Shown here: positions 1-8,130 of the stretch, in pieces
Layout: each line of letters opens with the position of its first letter
Numbering within the stretch: the first letter of the stretch is position 1
Assembly (NCBI GenBank): GCA_052143535.1
Contig: JBKQSS010000075.1
Coordinates: 66,833-130,832 of the forward strand
Source: JADGRA01 sp052143535
GTDB taxonomy: Bacteria > Myxococcota > Myxococcia > Myxococcales > Myxococcaceae
Direction of reading: 5' to 3'
DNA: 64,000 nucleotides
Notes under the pieces: generated by a model
What the model saw: only the letters and a program-made list of their open reading frames with translations
Told to the model about the DNA's origin: nothing
The model's database searches: none
Position numbers and translations under genes: made by a program

Positions 1-1615
1 GCCAAGCGAATCCTCCGCTCTGGACACCAGTATTGTATGACTCGAGACGCCTTCCGGTCGTGAGGCGCAAGGGAAATGACGCGTCGAGACCGTCCACCGG
101 AGGGACCTGCTCCGCTGGCAGAAACGGCGCACGGGGACCGACCATTGGGTCGCTCCAGAGTCTCGCATGTAGGAACGGTGTCCCCGGGTGCTGCTCGTCA
201 GGGCACGGCCATTGGATTCCGTCGAGTGCCTCGATGCGGGCGTAGCTCATCCCGGCGTGCATCGGGCTCAGCGCGCGAACCTCGTTCCAGATTGCTTCCG
301 GATTCGATGAGCCCAAGTCGTACCCAAGGCGCCGGGAAAGGTCGGCCAGGATGACGATGTCGTCGCGCGCTTGCCCAGGCGGCGTGAGGGCACGGCGGCA
401 TCGCTGAACACGTCGCTCGCTGTTGGTCACTGTGCCTTCGGACTCGCACCAGCTCGCCGAGGCCGGCAAGACGACGTCTGCCATCACCGCGGTCTTGGTC
501 ATGACGATGTCCTGAACCAGCAAGAACTCCAGCCCCTTCAACAGATTCATGGAGTGGTGTGAGTCGGCCTCGGATTGCGCCGGGTTCTCCCCGAGGACGT
601 ACAGTCCAGTCATCGCCTTGGTTTCCATGGCCTCGAACATCTCGGTGAGGTTCCAACCCTTCTTTGGCGGGACGGGGCGGCCCCAGCATTGGTCGTAGCG
701 GGCGCGCACCACGGGGTTTTCGACATCTTGAAACCCGGCCAGCTTGTTCGGGAGGGCCCCCATGTCTCCACCGCCTTGGACGTTGTTCTGCCCCCGCAGC
801 GGGTTGAGTCCCGAGCCCCAGCGCCCGACATGGCCGGTGAGCAATCCAAGATTGATGAGCGAACACACATTATCGACGGCGTTGTGGTGTTCTGTGATTC
901 CAAGTGTCCAGCAGATGATGGCCTTGTCGGCTCGCGCGTATTCGCGAGCTACGCGTTGAATCAGCTCAGGAGAAACCTTTGTCTCTTGCGAGACTCTCGC
1001 CAGGTCGTACCTCTGAACGGTTTCTGAGTAGGCCTCGAAGCCCTCCGTCGCCCGGGCGATGAACGAGCGGTGCTCGAGGCCCTCTGCCAAAATGCAGCGG
1101 GCCATTCCATTGGCGAGGGTAATGTCGGTGCCCACATCGAGTTGAAGCCAACCGTCCGCCCATTCCGCGGAACTGGTGCGGCGCGGGTCCATCACAAAAA
1201 GCTTTCCCCCCCGTCGAATGGCCTTCAGGACGTGGTGGAAAAAAATCGGATGCGTTTCTCTGGCATTGCTGCCCCAGAGGATCATCACATCGGCTTCCTC
1301 AACTTCCTTGTAGGAACTCGTTCCGCCGCCTGCTCCGAAGACCGCCGCCAGACCGGCGACGCTTGGCGCGTGTCAAGTTCTGTTACAGCTGTCGATGTTG
1401 TTACTACCCACCGCGGCGCGCATGAACTTCTGCGCAGCAAAATTCACTTCGTTGGTGGCTTTGGAGCAGCTGAACATTCCAAACGAGTTCGCGCCGTGCC
1501 TCTCGACGACGCCGCGAATTCCTGCCGTCGCACGCTCGAGGGCCTGCTCCCAGCTGGCCGGGCGTAACTCCCCGTTCTCGCGGACGAGGGGTTCCGTGAT
1601 TCGAGGCGGCGACAC
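1..1615 (-). CDS. fdhF: Formate dehydrogenase alpha subunit, selenocysteine-containing, partial (runs off left edge)
   Basis: Molybdopterin oxidoreductase that oxidises formate at a bis-MGD Mo/W centre. From GTG 1615 the minus strand reads to DSCNRT, meets an in-frame TGA at 1375-1373, then continues HAPSVAGLAAVFGAGGG and about 457 codons without a stop to base 1. The TGA falls exactly where FdhF-type enzymes place the metal-ligating Sec/Cys, before H-x-P-S-V. Family blocks follow: ILWGSNARETHPI, MDPRRT, GLNPLRGQNNVQGGGDMG, ADVVLPASASWCESEGTVTN, LTTGRRLESYNTG. The usual N-terminal 4Fe-4S domain is abnormal: upstream in frame is TYP, a TAG, then RTGLELNERGDRLPVV, resembling a CPYCGxGCGLEL loop with small deletions, and the segment holding the fourth Cys is missing. 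The original start may be ATG 1713 in another frame (MPTPPAAGALPGAKRT). It is therefore either a recently broken gene or a sequence with indels. It lies 54 bp downstream of the class V PLP enzyme, probably in one transcript. Confidence 0.85.
1343..1375 (-). promoter_or_regulatory. Bacterial SECIS element following the Sec TGA of formate dehydrogenase
   Basis: Counting the U of the minus-strand UGA (1375) as 1, U17 and the apical GGUCU (positions 22-26) coincide exactly with the E. coli fdhF SECIS. The hairpin is GCGUCGCC / GGUCU / GGCGGCGG (paired bases 1361-1355 with 1349-1343, including a U17-G pair). SelB recognises U17 and the apical G23-U24 in the known element. This supports reading TGA as selenocysteine rather than stop. 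Confidence 0.85.
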
Positions 1616-1720
1616 GACAGGAAGTCTATCCCCCCGCTCGTTGAGTTCAAGGCCGGTCCTCTAAGGGTACGTTTTGCCCCTGGGAGAGCCCCCGCGGCGG
1701 GAGGCGTCGGCATCAGCCTC

Positions 1721-1741
1721 AGCGCGTCGCTTCGACGCGCT
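1721..1741 (-). other. Perfect hairpin between the PLP-enzyme gene and formate dehydrogenase
   Basis: AGCGCGTCG, loop of three, CGACGCGCT: nine perfect base pairs, without a following T run. It sits in the 54-bp gap between the upstream stop (1768) and the probable original fdh start (1713). It may be an RNA-processing, attenuation or intrinsic stability element; no function is shown. Confidence 0.5.
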
Positions 1742-1767
1742 CGTCACCTTACGTTTCCGCAGCACTC

Positions 1768-3252
1768 CTAGAACTGGAAGAAGCGCTCCATCGGCACCCC
1801 GTCATCTTCGCGGACGTGCCGAAACTCGTTGGTGGTCGACGAGTAGCGATAGTCGGCCCCCCAGGTCTTTGCATGCTCGACACAGCTGCGGACCGCTGCG
1901 GCCAGGGCGCGCACCTCCTCGGTGGTGGTGGTGGGATGGAGCGAGATGCGCACCCAGCCGGGCTTGTCTGAGAGATCCCCGAGGTCGATTTTGTCGGTGA
2001 TGCGGCTCGAGCGATTCGGATCGACGTGCAGCAAATAGTGCCCGTAAGTCCCCGCGCACGAGCAGCCGCCGCGCACTTGGACGCCGAAGCGGTCGTTGAG
2101 CAGCTTCACCAAAAGGTTGTAGTGCAGGTCTTCGACATAAAAAGAGACGATGGCCAGGCGGTCGTCGACATGGTCGGCCAAAAGGTGCAGTCGCGGAATG
2201 CTTCGAAGCTTGCCGAGCAACAACTGCAGTAGCTCATGTTCGCGCTCGAGCATTCGAGCCGTTCCCATGGCCTCCTTGAGCTGCACCGCGAGCGCCGCCT
2301 TGATGGTTTGCAGAAAGCCGGGCGTTCCACCGTCCTCGCGCGCTTCGATGTTGTCCACGAAACTGTGCTGATGCCAGGGGTTGGTCCAGTTCACGGTGCC
2401 GCCGCCAGGCTGGTCCGGGACTCGATTGTGGTAGAGCTGCGAGTTGAAGACGAGCACGCCGGAGCTTCCCGGGCCGCCGAGGAACTTGTGCGGCGAGAAA
2501 TAGACGCCGTCGAGTCGGTCCAAAGGGTCCGCCGGGTGCATGTCGATGTCGACGTACGGAGCCGACGCTGCATAGTCGATGAAGCAGTAGCCGCCGTGCT
2601 CGTGCATCACTCGGGCCAGCCGATGGACGGGCGTCCTAATGCCAGTGACATTCGAGCAGTCGGTGAATGCCCCGAGCTTCAACGGCCGCTCGCGATAGCG
2701 TGCGAGCGTTTCTGCGAGTTGGTCCACGCCCACCAGGCCGAGTGCGTCTGGCGGGATGACCTCCACGTCGGCAACTGTTTCCAGCCAGGACGTCTGGTTG
2801 GAGTGGTGCTCCATGTGCGTCACGAAGACCACCGGCCGTAGCTCCGCGGGAAGACGGCAAAACGGCGCGAGCTGCTCCGGCAGCCGAAGGCCAAGCATTC
2901 GCTGGAGCTTGTTCACCACCGCCGTCATCCCCGAGCCCTGGGTGATGATGACGTCGTCGGGTCCGGCGTGGACGTGCTCCTTGAGAATTGTCTGCGCGTG
3001 TCGGTAGGCGCGGGTCATCGCCACACCAGTGGTGCTCGACTCAGAATGGGTGTTGCCCACCAGTGGCCCAAACCGCTCGACGAGGCAGCGCTCGATGGGC
3101 GCATAGAGGCGACCGCTGGCCGTCCAATCCGCGTACAAGAGCTGCTGCTCGCCACAGGGCCCAGTGAAACAGTGGCGCAAGCCGACGATGCCCTCGCGAA
3201 ATTTCGCGAAGAAGCCAGCCAGGCGCTCTGTTTCCGCGAGGGGGAGTTGCAC
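1768..3252 (-). CDS. Class V aminotransferase-fold PLP enzyme (cysteine desulfurase / selenocysteine lyase-like)
   Basis: A 494-residue PLP-dependent enzyme of fold type I. Visible blocks are TQGSGMTAVVNKLQRMLG near residues 105-122, the cofactor region FIDYAASAPYVDIDMHP, the Schiff-base lysine in YFSPHKFLGGPGSSGVLVF, and a C-terminal RGGCSCAGTYGHYLL. The last motif places a cysteine near the C-terminus, as in cysteine desulfurases and selenocysteine lyases. The start is a GTG with no clear SD; no better in-frame start is seen. It precedes the selenoprotein formate dehydrogenase on the same strand, so a role in supplying S or Se is attractive, but class V enzymes also include kynureninase and epimerase-like members. 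The specific substrate is not determined. Confidence 0.8.
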   Translation of the reverse strand: MQLPLAETERLAGFFAKFREGIVGLRHCFTGPCGEQQLLYADWTASGRLYAPIERCLVERFGPLVGNTHSESSTTGVAMTRAYRHAQTILKEHVHAGPDDVIITQGSGMTAVVNKLQRMLGLRLPEQLAPFCRLPAELRPVVFVTHMEHHSNQTSWLETVADVEVIPPDALGLVGVDQLAETLARYRERPLKLGAFTDCSNVTGIRTPVHRLARVMHEHGGYCFIDYAASAPYVDIDMHPADPLDRLDGVYFSPHKFLGGPGSSGVLVFNSQLYHNRVPDQPGGGTVNWTNPWHQHSFVDNIEAREDGGTPGFLQTIKAALAVQLKEAMGTARMLEREHELLQLLLGKLRSIPRLHLLADHVDDRLAIVSFYVEDLHYNLLVKLLNDRFGVQVRGGCSCAGTYGHYLLHVDPNRSSRITDKIDLGDLSDKPGWVRISLHPTTTTEEVRALAAAVRSCVEHAKTWGADYRYSSTTNEFRHVREDDGVPMERFFQF

Positions 3253-3617
3253 AGAGAAGGAGTCTCACGCTCTTCCGCGTCCGTGCAAGGCCCGCCGCGT
3301 GCGTGCGCTCAAGGCGTTTTCCCTAGCCCAACCCGGGGGGGCACTTTGCACCAGCCGTGAAGACGCCCGCGGGCCAAAAGGCCTCCTCAACCCTCCGCTG
3401 CTCGTCTGCCCGTGACCCCCAAGCCCAGAGGACTCGGCCTCGACAAGCGCCGCGGGAGACGGAAGACCTCCGAGCCTGGCCCGGCTGTGCGTGACGCTCC
3501 GCCGGCCTTCTGCGCAAAGACAGTTGGCGCCGCCGCGGGCGGCGATGCCGCAACAAGCACTTGAGGTTAGGGCCGTGCGTTTGCTGAGCCAGGACGGGCG
3601 TGGTACGCACGTTGGTT
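3253..3617. other. Intergenic stretch upstream of rpoZ
   Basis: Divergent spacer between the PLP-enzyme gene and rpoZ. Short frames exist on both strands but none has a convincing SD, recognisable motifs or plausible protein composition. Promoters for both flanking genes presumably lie here; I could not assign -35/-10 boxes. Confidence 0.4.
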
Positions 3618-3932
3618 ATGGCGCGAGTCACTATTGAAGACTGCGGTCCCTACGCGGAGAACCGCTTCGCGCTTTCCATTCTTGCCGTCCGGCGCACCAA
3701 GCAGCTGCTCTCTGGCGCCACCTGCACGGTGCCCTCCGGCCGAGACAAGGCCACCGTCACGGCGCTCAGAGAGATTGCGGCGGGCAACGTGAAATTCGAA
3801 CAAGACCTCCGCAACGTGCTGGGGCACCACGCGCCCGTTCCCGCTGGCGCGGCCTCCGCGACACCGCCCGCCCCCACGCTCGAGACGGTGGCCGAGGCGC
3901 TCCGCAGACAGCCCTTCGTCCCGACGCGGTAA
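3618..3932 (+). CDS. rpoZ: DNA-directed RNA polymerase omega subunit
   Basis: Small subunit that helps fold and assemble beta-prime into RNA polymerase. The start MARVTIEDC, the NRFALSILAVRRTKQL block and DKATVTALREIAAGNV match the omega family. At 104 residues it is slightly longer than the E. coli protein, with an Ala/Pro-rich linker and a short C-terminal helix typical of deltaproteobacterial omegas. The ATG at 3618 is chosen over a GTG 18 bp upstream because the family begins MARVT. It stands alone, with no spoT/gmk neighbour, so it may be an additional copy rather than the principal rpoZ. Confidence 0.9.
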   Translation: MARVTIEDCGPYAENRFALSILAVRRTKQLLSGATCTVPSGRDKATVTALREIAAGNVKFEQDLRNVLGHHAPVPAGAASATPPAPTLETVAEALRRQPFVPTR

Positions 3933-4115
3933 GGCGCTTCCAGCCTCCGCCGGAGGTGCTGCGCTCGGGCCAGCCTCCGGCGAGCCCGTCAGTCGCTGTT
4001 TTCTGAGGGACGGACGTGCTGCGCCGCGTGGGGCTGGGACGGCTGGGAGTCCACAGCTGTGTCGGGGTCCAGCGGCACCCACTTCCGAGGGCGGTGGGCA
4101 CCATGGCAAGTAGCC

Positions 4116-4535
4116 ATGCTAGTGCACGCCCATGCGACCGCCAGCGCGCAGGGCCCGCTCGTGCTGGTGGTGGATGACCAACCTTTTTTTCGGGCCTTCC
4201 TCCGAAACGCCTTGGCGCGCCGCGGACACACCGTCCTGACGGCCGACGACGCGGACCAGGCCGAACGCCTTGTCGAGGAGGTTGGGCCTCCCTTGGTGCT
4301 CATTCTCGACCTGGTGTTGTGCGGAGTGAGCGGTCCGCAGCTCCTCCACAAGCTGTCCCAGCGCCCGGACGCACACCGTCTGCGCTTCATTCTCGTCTCC
4401 GCCCACCCCGTCGTAGAAACGGTGGCACCGGACTCACGCTTGGTTGTCGGCCGGCTCAGCAAGCCAGTCGACCTCGAGCGGCTCGCCCAGCACCTCGAGA
4501 TGGCTGGCGCCGCGCTGCGCGACTCGGAAACGTGA
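4116..4535 (+). CDS. Single-domain response regulator (receiver only)
   Basis: A CheY-like receiver domain without an output domain. From ATG 4116, acidic residues D20-D21 (LVLVVDDQP), the phospho-acceptor D65 (LILDLVL), the switch serine in FILVSAH and K116 (RLSKPVD) are all present in the correct order. It would be phosphorylated by a histidine kinase encoded elsewhere and act by protein contact. An in-frame GTG at 4059 would add 19 residues of low-complexity sequence with no better ribosome site. No kinase or partner is adjacent, and it shares no operon with rpoZ or with the minus-strand cupin gene downstream. Confidence 0.85.
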   Translation: MLVHAHATASAQGPLVLVVDDQPFFRAFLRNALARRGHTVLTADDADQAERLVEEVGPPLVLILDLVLCGVSGPQLLHKLSQRPDAHRLRFILVSAHPVVETVAPDSRLVVGRLSKPVDLERLAQHLEMAGAALRDSET

Positions 4536-4599
4536 AACGTCCCGAGGCGGATGGGCACGGCGCGCGCTCGAGAGGGTCCTAGCTGCGAAAGAGGGGCGC

Positions 4600-5239
4600 C
4601 TACTTCAGTTCGACCATGACAGCGCTGGCCTGGCCCTCCACCAACTCTTCGTAGTGGATGCGGCCGCGCGGGCTAAACTTGGTCAAGCCGAACGAGTGGG
4701 GGTTCAGGACGCTCTTGCCGTCCGGAGTGGTCGACTTGAGGACCCCGTCAGCGAGGTAGACGACGACAACGTCTCGCGCGTGGAAGTGCAGAGGCGTGCG
4801 CTTGCCGAACTGCCAAGTGTACCGCCAAGCAGTCACGCGCTCATTGTCGAGGGCCTTCTGGATGCTCGGGCGGTCAAAGGCGTCGGGAAGCCCGGTGGGA
4901 TTGGCAAGCGCTGGCAGGGAAGCCTCTTCCAGCTGAACCACCACACTCCTCGCCGCCTCTTTGGACGTCCCCCGGCGGCGACTGGTCGGGCTTCTCGGCA
5001 CGTACTCAACGTCTCCAGCCTGGTGATGGGCCACCGCGGTGTTTCCGTCGGCGCCCGTGACCTCGAGGTCGCCCGCAGTCAAGAAGATGATGACCGTGTC
5101 CCTGTCCCAAGCAGCGCTGGTTTGTCCCTCAGTCCAGGTGACGTCTCAAACCGCGACTTGTGAGTTCTGGAGGATGGGCTTGGCCTGCTCCAGGGGAACC
5201 ACCGCAAGCGGTAGCGCCAAAAAGGGGCAGCGAAGTCAT
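4600..5239 (-). pseudogene. Exported bicupin protein, interrupted by TGA and a probable homopolymer frameshift
   Basis: An intact frame from TTG 5082 to 4600 encodes a C-terminal cupin: TWQFGKRTPLHFHARDVVVV with H-x-H metal ligands, then LADGVLKSTTPDGK. The same frame continues upstream as DVTWTEGQTSAAWDRDTVII, giving a first, ligand-poor cupin, but is cut by TGA at 5148-5146. Aligning the two half-repeats (NERVTAWRYTW with NSQVAV-stop-DVTW) puts the stop opposite a Trp, so TGG to TGA is the simple explanation. Upstream reads ALPLAVVPLEQAKPILQ, a likely signal peptide; ATG 5239 would join it if one T of a five-T run (about 5219-5223) were removed. Either a genuine pseudogene or a sequence with errors. 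The truncated 160-residue product could still be made from TTG 5082. Confidence 0.6.
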
Positions 5240-5300
5240 AGGAGTCTCTCGCTCGAGGAAACTGGCCCGCGGAGAGGCAGGGGCCGACGGGGGTTCTTGG

Positions 5301-6236
5301 TCAGGCCGGCGCCATCGTGCGCTGGCCGGAGAAGTTGGCGTCTTCGGGCTGGACCCAGTCGCGGTCCGGGCCAAGGTCTATCACCACCAGCGGCGTGCCG
5401 TCATAGCGTAGGCGCCTGCCGGGATAGACGTAGGCGCGGAATATGTAGCCGAGCATGGAGCGCTCTTGGAGCCCTGGGTGGAGCGTCGGCCGGACGCGCT
5501 CGGCATGGGCCGCAGGCAAGAGGCTCCAGTGCAGCCCCGGTTCCATATGGTGCATGCCGTGGTAGCCGTTGTTCACCGTCAGGAAGTTCAACAGCGGGCT
5601 GATGAAGGTGCGTGAGTGGTTGACGGGGTGGTCCGGGTCGCAGCCGTCATGTTGAATGAGGTTGATGGTCACGATGCCGAAGTTGGCGAAGAGGTGCGGC
5701 ACCACCAGAAACACCAGCGCCTTGCGCCAGTCGAGCAGCAAGAGGGCACCTTTCGCCCCCCACACCACCACCGCTTCGAAGAGGTACTGGTGGTGCCACG
5801 CCGAAATTTTGCTCCCGCGCAGCTGTTTGAAGCGCGCGTTGCCCCGCAGAATGGCCGGCGACACGGCCGGAAAGAAGAAGAGCAGGTTGAGGAGGTTCCA
5901 GCGGAAGCGCACCTTGGTGGTGCGCATGACGTCCTCGCGCCTCTCGGTGTAGCGGTGGTGGGAGAGGTTGTGCCCCGGGACGTACTCGCTGATGGGGAAG
6001 CCGTAGGACAGGCTGACCCACACTTGAAAGAGCCGGTTCATCCAGCGGCGGGTGAAGACTGGGGAGTGCACGGTGTTGTGGGCGACCACCGCGCAGAGCC
6101 ACGAGTTGTACGAGAGCACGGCTACCCACGCCCAGAGCAGAGGGCCCGTGGGCGCAAGAAGCCAGCCCCCGATGAAAAGGGTCGCGTAAGCGGCGAGAAT
6201 TCCTAGGGTGCGTATGTCGGCTCTGTAGCGCAGCAC
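5301..6236 (-). CDS. Membrane fatty acid desaturase
   Basis: Integral-membrane di-iron desaturase of 311 residues. The three histidine clusters are visible: HNTVH (53-57), HNLSHHRYTE (89-98) and, near residue 225, GYHGMHHMEPGLHW. Hydrophobic segments flank them (around 10-55 and 165-195). It would introduce double bonds into acyl chains, or hydroxylate or desaturate a related lipid, at the cytoplasmic face of the membrane. It is the last gene of a minus-strand series (RHH regulator, acyl-CoA desaturase, hydrolase, this gene), 50 bp after the hydrolase stop. Related families include beta-carotene ketolase-like enzymes, so the exact substrate is open. Confidence 0.88.
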   Translation of the reverse strand: MLRYRADIRTLGILAAYATLFIGGWLLAPTGPLLWAWVAVLSYNSWLCAVVAHNTVHSPVFTRRWMNRLFQVWVSLSYGFPISEYVPGHNLSHHRYTERREDVMRTTKVRFRWNLLNLLFFFPAVSPAILRGNARFKQLRGSKISAWHHQYLFEAVVVWGAKGALLLLDWRKALVFLVVPHLFANFGIVTINLIQHDGCDPDHPVNHSRTFISPLLNFLTVNNGYHGMHHMEPGLHWSLLPAAHAERVRPTLHPGLQERSMLGYIFRAYVYPGRRLRYDGTPLVVIDLGPDRDWVQPEDANFSGQRTMAPA

Positions 6237-6286
6237 GTTAAAGGTACCTTCCCAAAGGAAGCGGGCGACGTCCAGCCCGGCCTGGC

Positions 6287-7030
6287 CTAACGCCGTTTTG
6301 TCACTCCGGCCACCGAAGTAACGCCATCCGCTCGTGGCGGCATCAAACGGTCCAGGACTGCGCGAGCCACGGACGGTGAAAACAGCATCCCCAGATGGCC
6401 AACGTCTGGGACATGCACCAGGTCGTCCCCGGCGGCGAAAACACGCGGGATGATGATGTTGTCTGAGCCCGCGACGATAGAGGTGTAATGCACGGTGCGG
6501 GAGTGTCTCTCGCTGTTGGCGAGCCGTTCCAGGACCGCGGAGTCCGGACGTAGCTCATGGCCCACGCGGGATGAAAGCCAGTAAGCGTTATAGGTGCCTC
6601 GGTGGGGCGTTCCAAGCGTGATGCAGCGGTCCACCCGCCGCGCGCCGCCCAGCTGCTCGAGGTAAACGCGGGCCACCAGCCCTCCGAGGCTGTGGCAGAG
6701 GAGGTCGATTCGCCCCCCCCGAACGGCGTGGCGTAGGTAGTCCCGGAGGGCGCGGGCCGCGTGCTCGATGCCGGCCGAAGCCCGGTAGTCAAAGGCCAAA
6801 ATCTGCCGCATGCCGTGGGCGCGCAAGTAGGCGCTCAGTGGGAGGAAGCTGCTGCGGTTGGCGCCATAGCCGTGGACCAGCACCACGGTACGCTGCTCGC
6901 GTCGTCGCGGCGTCCGCTTGCGCTGGGCCCGCCAGCCGAAAGGGTGAAGGAGTGAAAAAGCGGCCAGCGCCGCCACCTCCCGCGCCACCAGCACCCTGGC
7001 AGGCCGGGCCGAGGCGGGGAAGTCGCGCAT
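6287..7030 (-). CDS. Alpha/beta hydrolase (lipase/esterase-like)
   Basis: Serine hydrolase of 247 residues. VVLVHGYGANRS (49-60) supplies the oxyanion loop, LCHSLGGLVARVYLEQLGG carries the nucleophile S114, and VPDVGHLGMLF near the C-terminus has the likely catalytic His. A hydrophobic stretch at 15-33 may anchor or export it. The start ATG 7030 overlaps the stop of the upstream acyl-CoA desaturase by one base (TGATG), indicating translational coupling; a much longer in-frame extension to 7693 merely shadows the desaturase. LPXTG-free, and lacking a classical signal cleavage site. Its place between two desaturases suggests acyl-ester or thioester hydrolysis in lipid remodelling. Confidence 0.85.
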   Translation of the reverse strand: MRDFPASARPARVLVAREVAALAAFSLLHPFGWRAQRKRTPRRREQRTVVLVHGYGANRSSFLPLSAYLRAHGMRQILAFDYRASAGIEHAARALRDYLRHAVRGGRIDLLCHSLGGLVARVYLEQLGGARRVDRCITLGTPHRGTYNAYWLSSRVGHELRPDSAVLERLANSERHSRTVHYTSIVAGSDNIIIPRVFAAGDDLVHVPDVGHLGMLFSPSVARAVLDRLMPPRADGVTSVAGVTKRR

Positions 7031-7803
7031 CACGCCGGCGCCTCCTCCGGGGCCGCCCGCAGGGCGGTGTTGGTCGCAGGGACGAAGTGGATGATGCGCA
7101 GCCAGGCGAGTAGCCGCATGACTTGGTAGGCAGGGTCGAGCTCGAACCAGCGGACAGCGAAGTTGGGCCGCGTCGGGAACTGGTGGTGGTTGTTCTGGAA
7201 GAGCTCGCCCATGGTGACGAATTCCAGCCGGAGGGTGTTCTTGCTGTCGTCCTCGGTGTCGAAATTCCGGTAGCCGTAACGGTGGCCGCACCAGTTGACG
7301 ATGGCGCCGTGAATGGGGCCCATCGTCCAGTGGACCGGCAAGAGAAGAAACCACCACAGGGAGGGGGCGAAGTGGGCGTAGAAAAGGACGAACAGGAGCG
7401 ACAAGGCAACCCGCGTGCTCCAGCGCTGCGAGAGTCGGTCGATGAACGGCCACTCCGGCGTTCCGCCGAGAAACCGCGCTTCGGGCTCTCCGCGCCGGTA
7501 AGCGTAGACGTCGTATTGGTGCTTGGTGTGCCACATCATGCTCGCCACGTTGGAGAAGAAGCGGGGCGAGTGCGGGTCCTGCTCGGTGTCCGCAAAAGTG
7601 TGGTGCTGACGGTGCAAGATGGCGTACGCGCGCGGCACCAAAAACGACGGCCCCTGCGCCACGAAGGCGAGCAAGTAGAAGAAGCGCTCCCATGCGGGGC
7701 TCATGGTGAACATCCGGTGGGCGCCGTACCGGTGGAGGAAAAACGTCTGGGCGAAGATGGAGAGCCCCCAGTGGGCCGCGAGGAGACAGAGGATGGCCGT
7801 CAT
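7030..7803 (-). CDS. Acyl-CoA desaturase (stearoyl-CoA desaturase family)
   Basis: Membrane-bound di-iron delta-9-type desaturase of 257 residues. Histidine motifs are HRYGAHR (24-30), HRQHHTFADTEQDPHS (64-79) and ELFQNNHHQFP in the C-terminal half, with an additional NWCGHRYGYRN. The order and spacing are those of bacterial acyl-CoA desaturases, though the protein is short at the N-terminus, lacking the first cytosolic extension of the animal enzymes. ATG 7803 overlaps the regulator stop (ATGA), and its own stop overlaps the hydrolase start, so the three genes form a tightly coupled operon under the upstream palindromic operator. Confidence 0.9.
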   Translation of the reverse strand: MTAILCLLAAHWGLSIFAQTFFLHRYGAHRMFTMSPAWERFFYLLAFVAQGPSFLVPRAYAILHRQHHTFADTEQDPHSPRFFSNVASMMWHTKHQYDVYAYRRGEPEARFLGGTPEWPFIDRLSQRWSTRVALSLLFVLFYAHFAPSLWWFLLLPVHWTMGPIHGAIVNWCGHRYGYRNFDTEDDSKNTLRLEFVTMGELFQNNHHQFPTRPNFAVRWFELDPAYQVMRLLAWLRIIHFVPATNTALRAAPEEAPA

Positions 7804-8105
7804 GACTCTCGGTCCGCCTTCCGCGACCCCGCAGGGAGCCGGCCCACCAGCGTTCGCCGAAGACTGTCTCGCCCCTGCGCCAAGCGCGCGGCGCCGGCCC
7901 GCAGCCCCTGCTCGACGCGCTCCCCGGCCTCGTCCGCTGCGGCCAAAGCGTCCTCGAGGATGGTGCGGATGAGGTTAGAGACGGGAATTCGCAGCTCCTC
8001 GGCGAAGCGCTTCAACTCTGCCTCGAGGGGGGCTGGGACGCGGGTGTGGATGACGCGCTCCTTTCGCGCTCTGGGCGCGGCGGCGCGTGAAACGGGCCTC
8101 TGCAT
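7800..8105 (-). CDS. Ribbon-helix-helix transcriptional regulator of the desaturase operon
   Basis: A 101-residue protein with an RHH core: ERVIHTRVPAPLEAELKRFA gives the beta strand and first helix (17-36) and IPVSNLIRTILEDALAAADE the second helix. The C-terminal third is Ala/Arg-rich and probably helical. The gene is first in the lipid operon and overlaps the desaturase start by four bases. A perfect inverted repeat (8108-8130) begins two bases upstream of its ATG, leaving no room for a canonical SD, so the message may be leaderless and the protein is likely autoregulatory. Binding to that site is inferred from position only. Confidence 0.8.
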   Translation of the reverse strand: MQRPVSRAAAPRARKERVIHTRVPAPLEAELKRFAEELRIPVSNLIRTILEDALAAADEAGERVEQGLRAGAARLAQGRDSLRRTLVGRLPAGSRKADRES

Positions 8106-8107
8106 GA

Positions 8108-8130
8108 GTCACTTTGTATCACAAAGTGAC
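8108..8130. promoter_or_regulatory. Palindromic operator upstream of the RHH-desaturase operon
   Basis: GTCACTTTG, spacer TATCA, CAAAGTGAC: nine perfect base pairs. It abuts the RHH regulator start codon (8105), so a bound dimer or tetramer would block the promoter or translation start of the whole lipid operon. The arms are long for coincidence at this GC content. Confidence 0.75.

Noticed and set aside
5146..5148. Selenocysteine reading of the TGA in the cupin gene
   Set aside because: The position aligns with Trp in the other half-repeat and no SECIS-like hairpin follows.
6287..7693. 468-codon minus-strand frame extending far upstream of the hydrolase
   Set aside because: The first 220 residues overlap the acyl-CoA desaturase in another frame and are Arg/Pro/His-rich; ATG 7030 overlaps the desaturase stop and starts the hydrolase.
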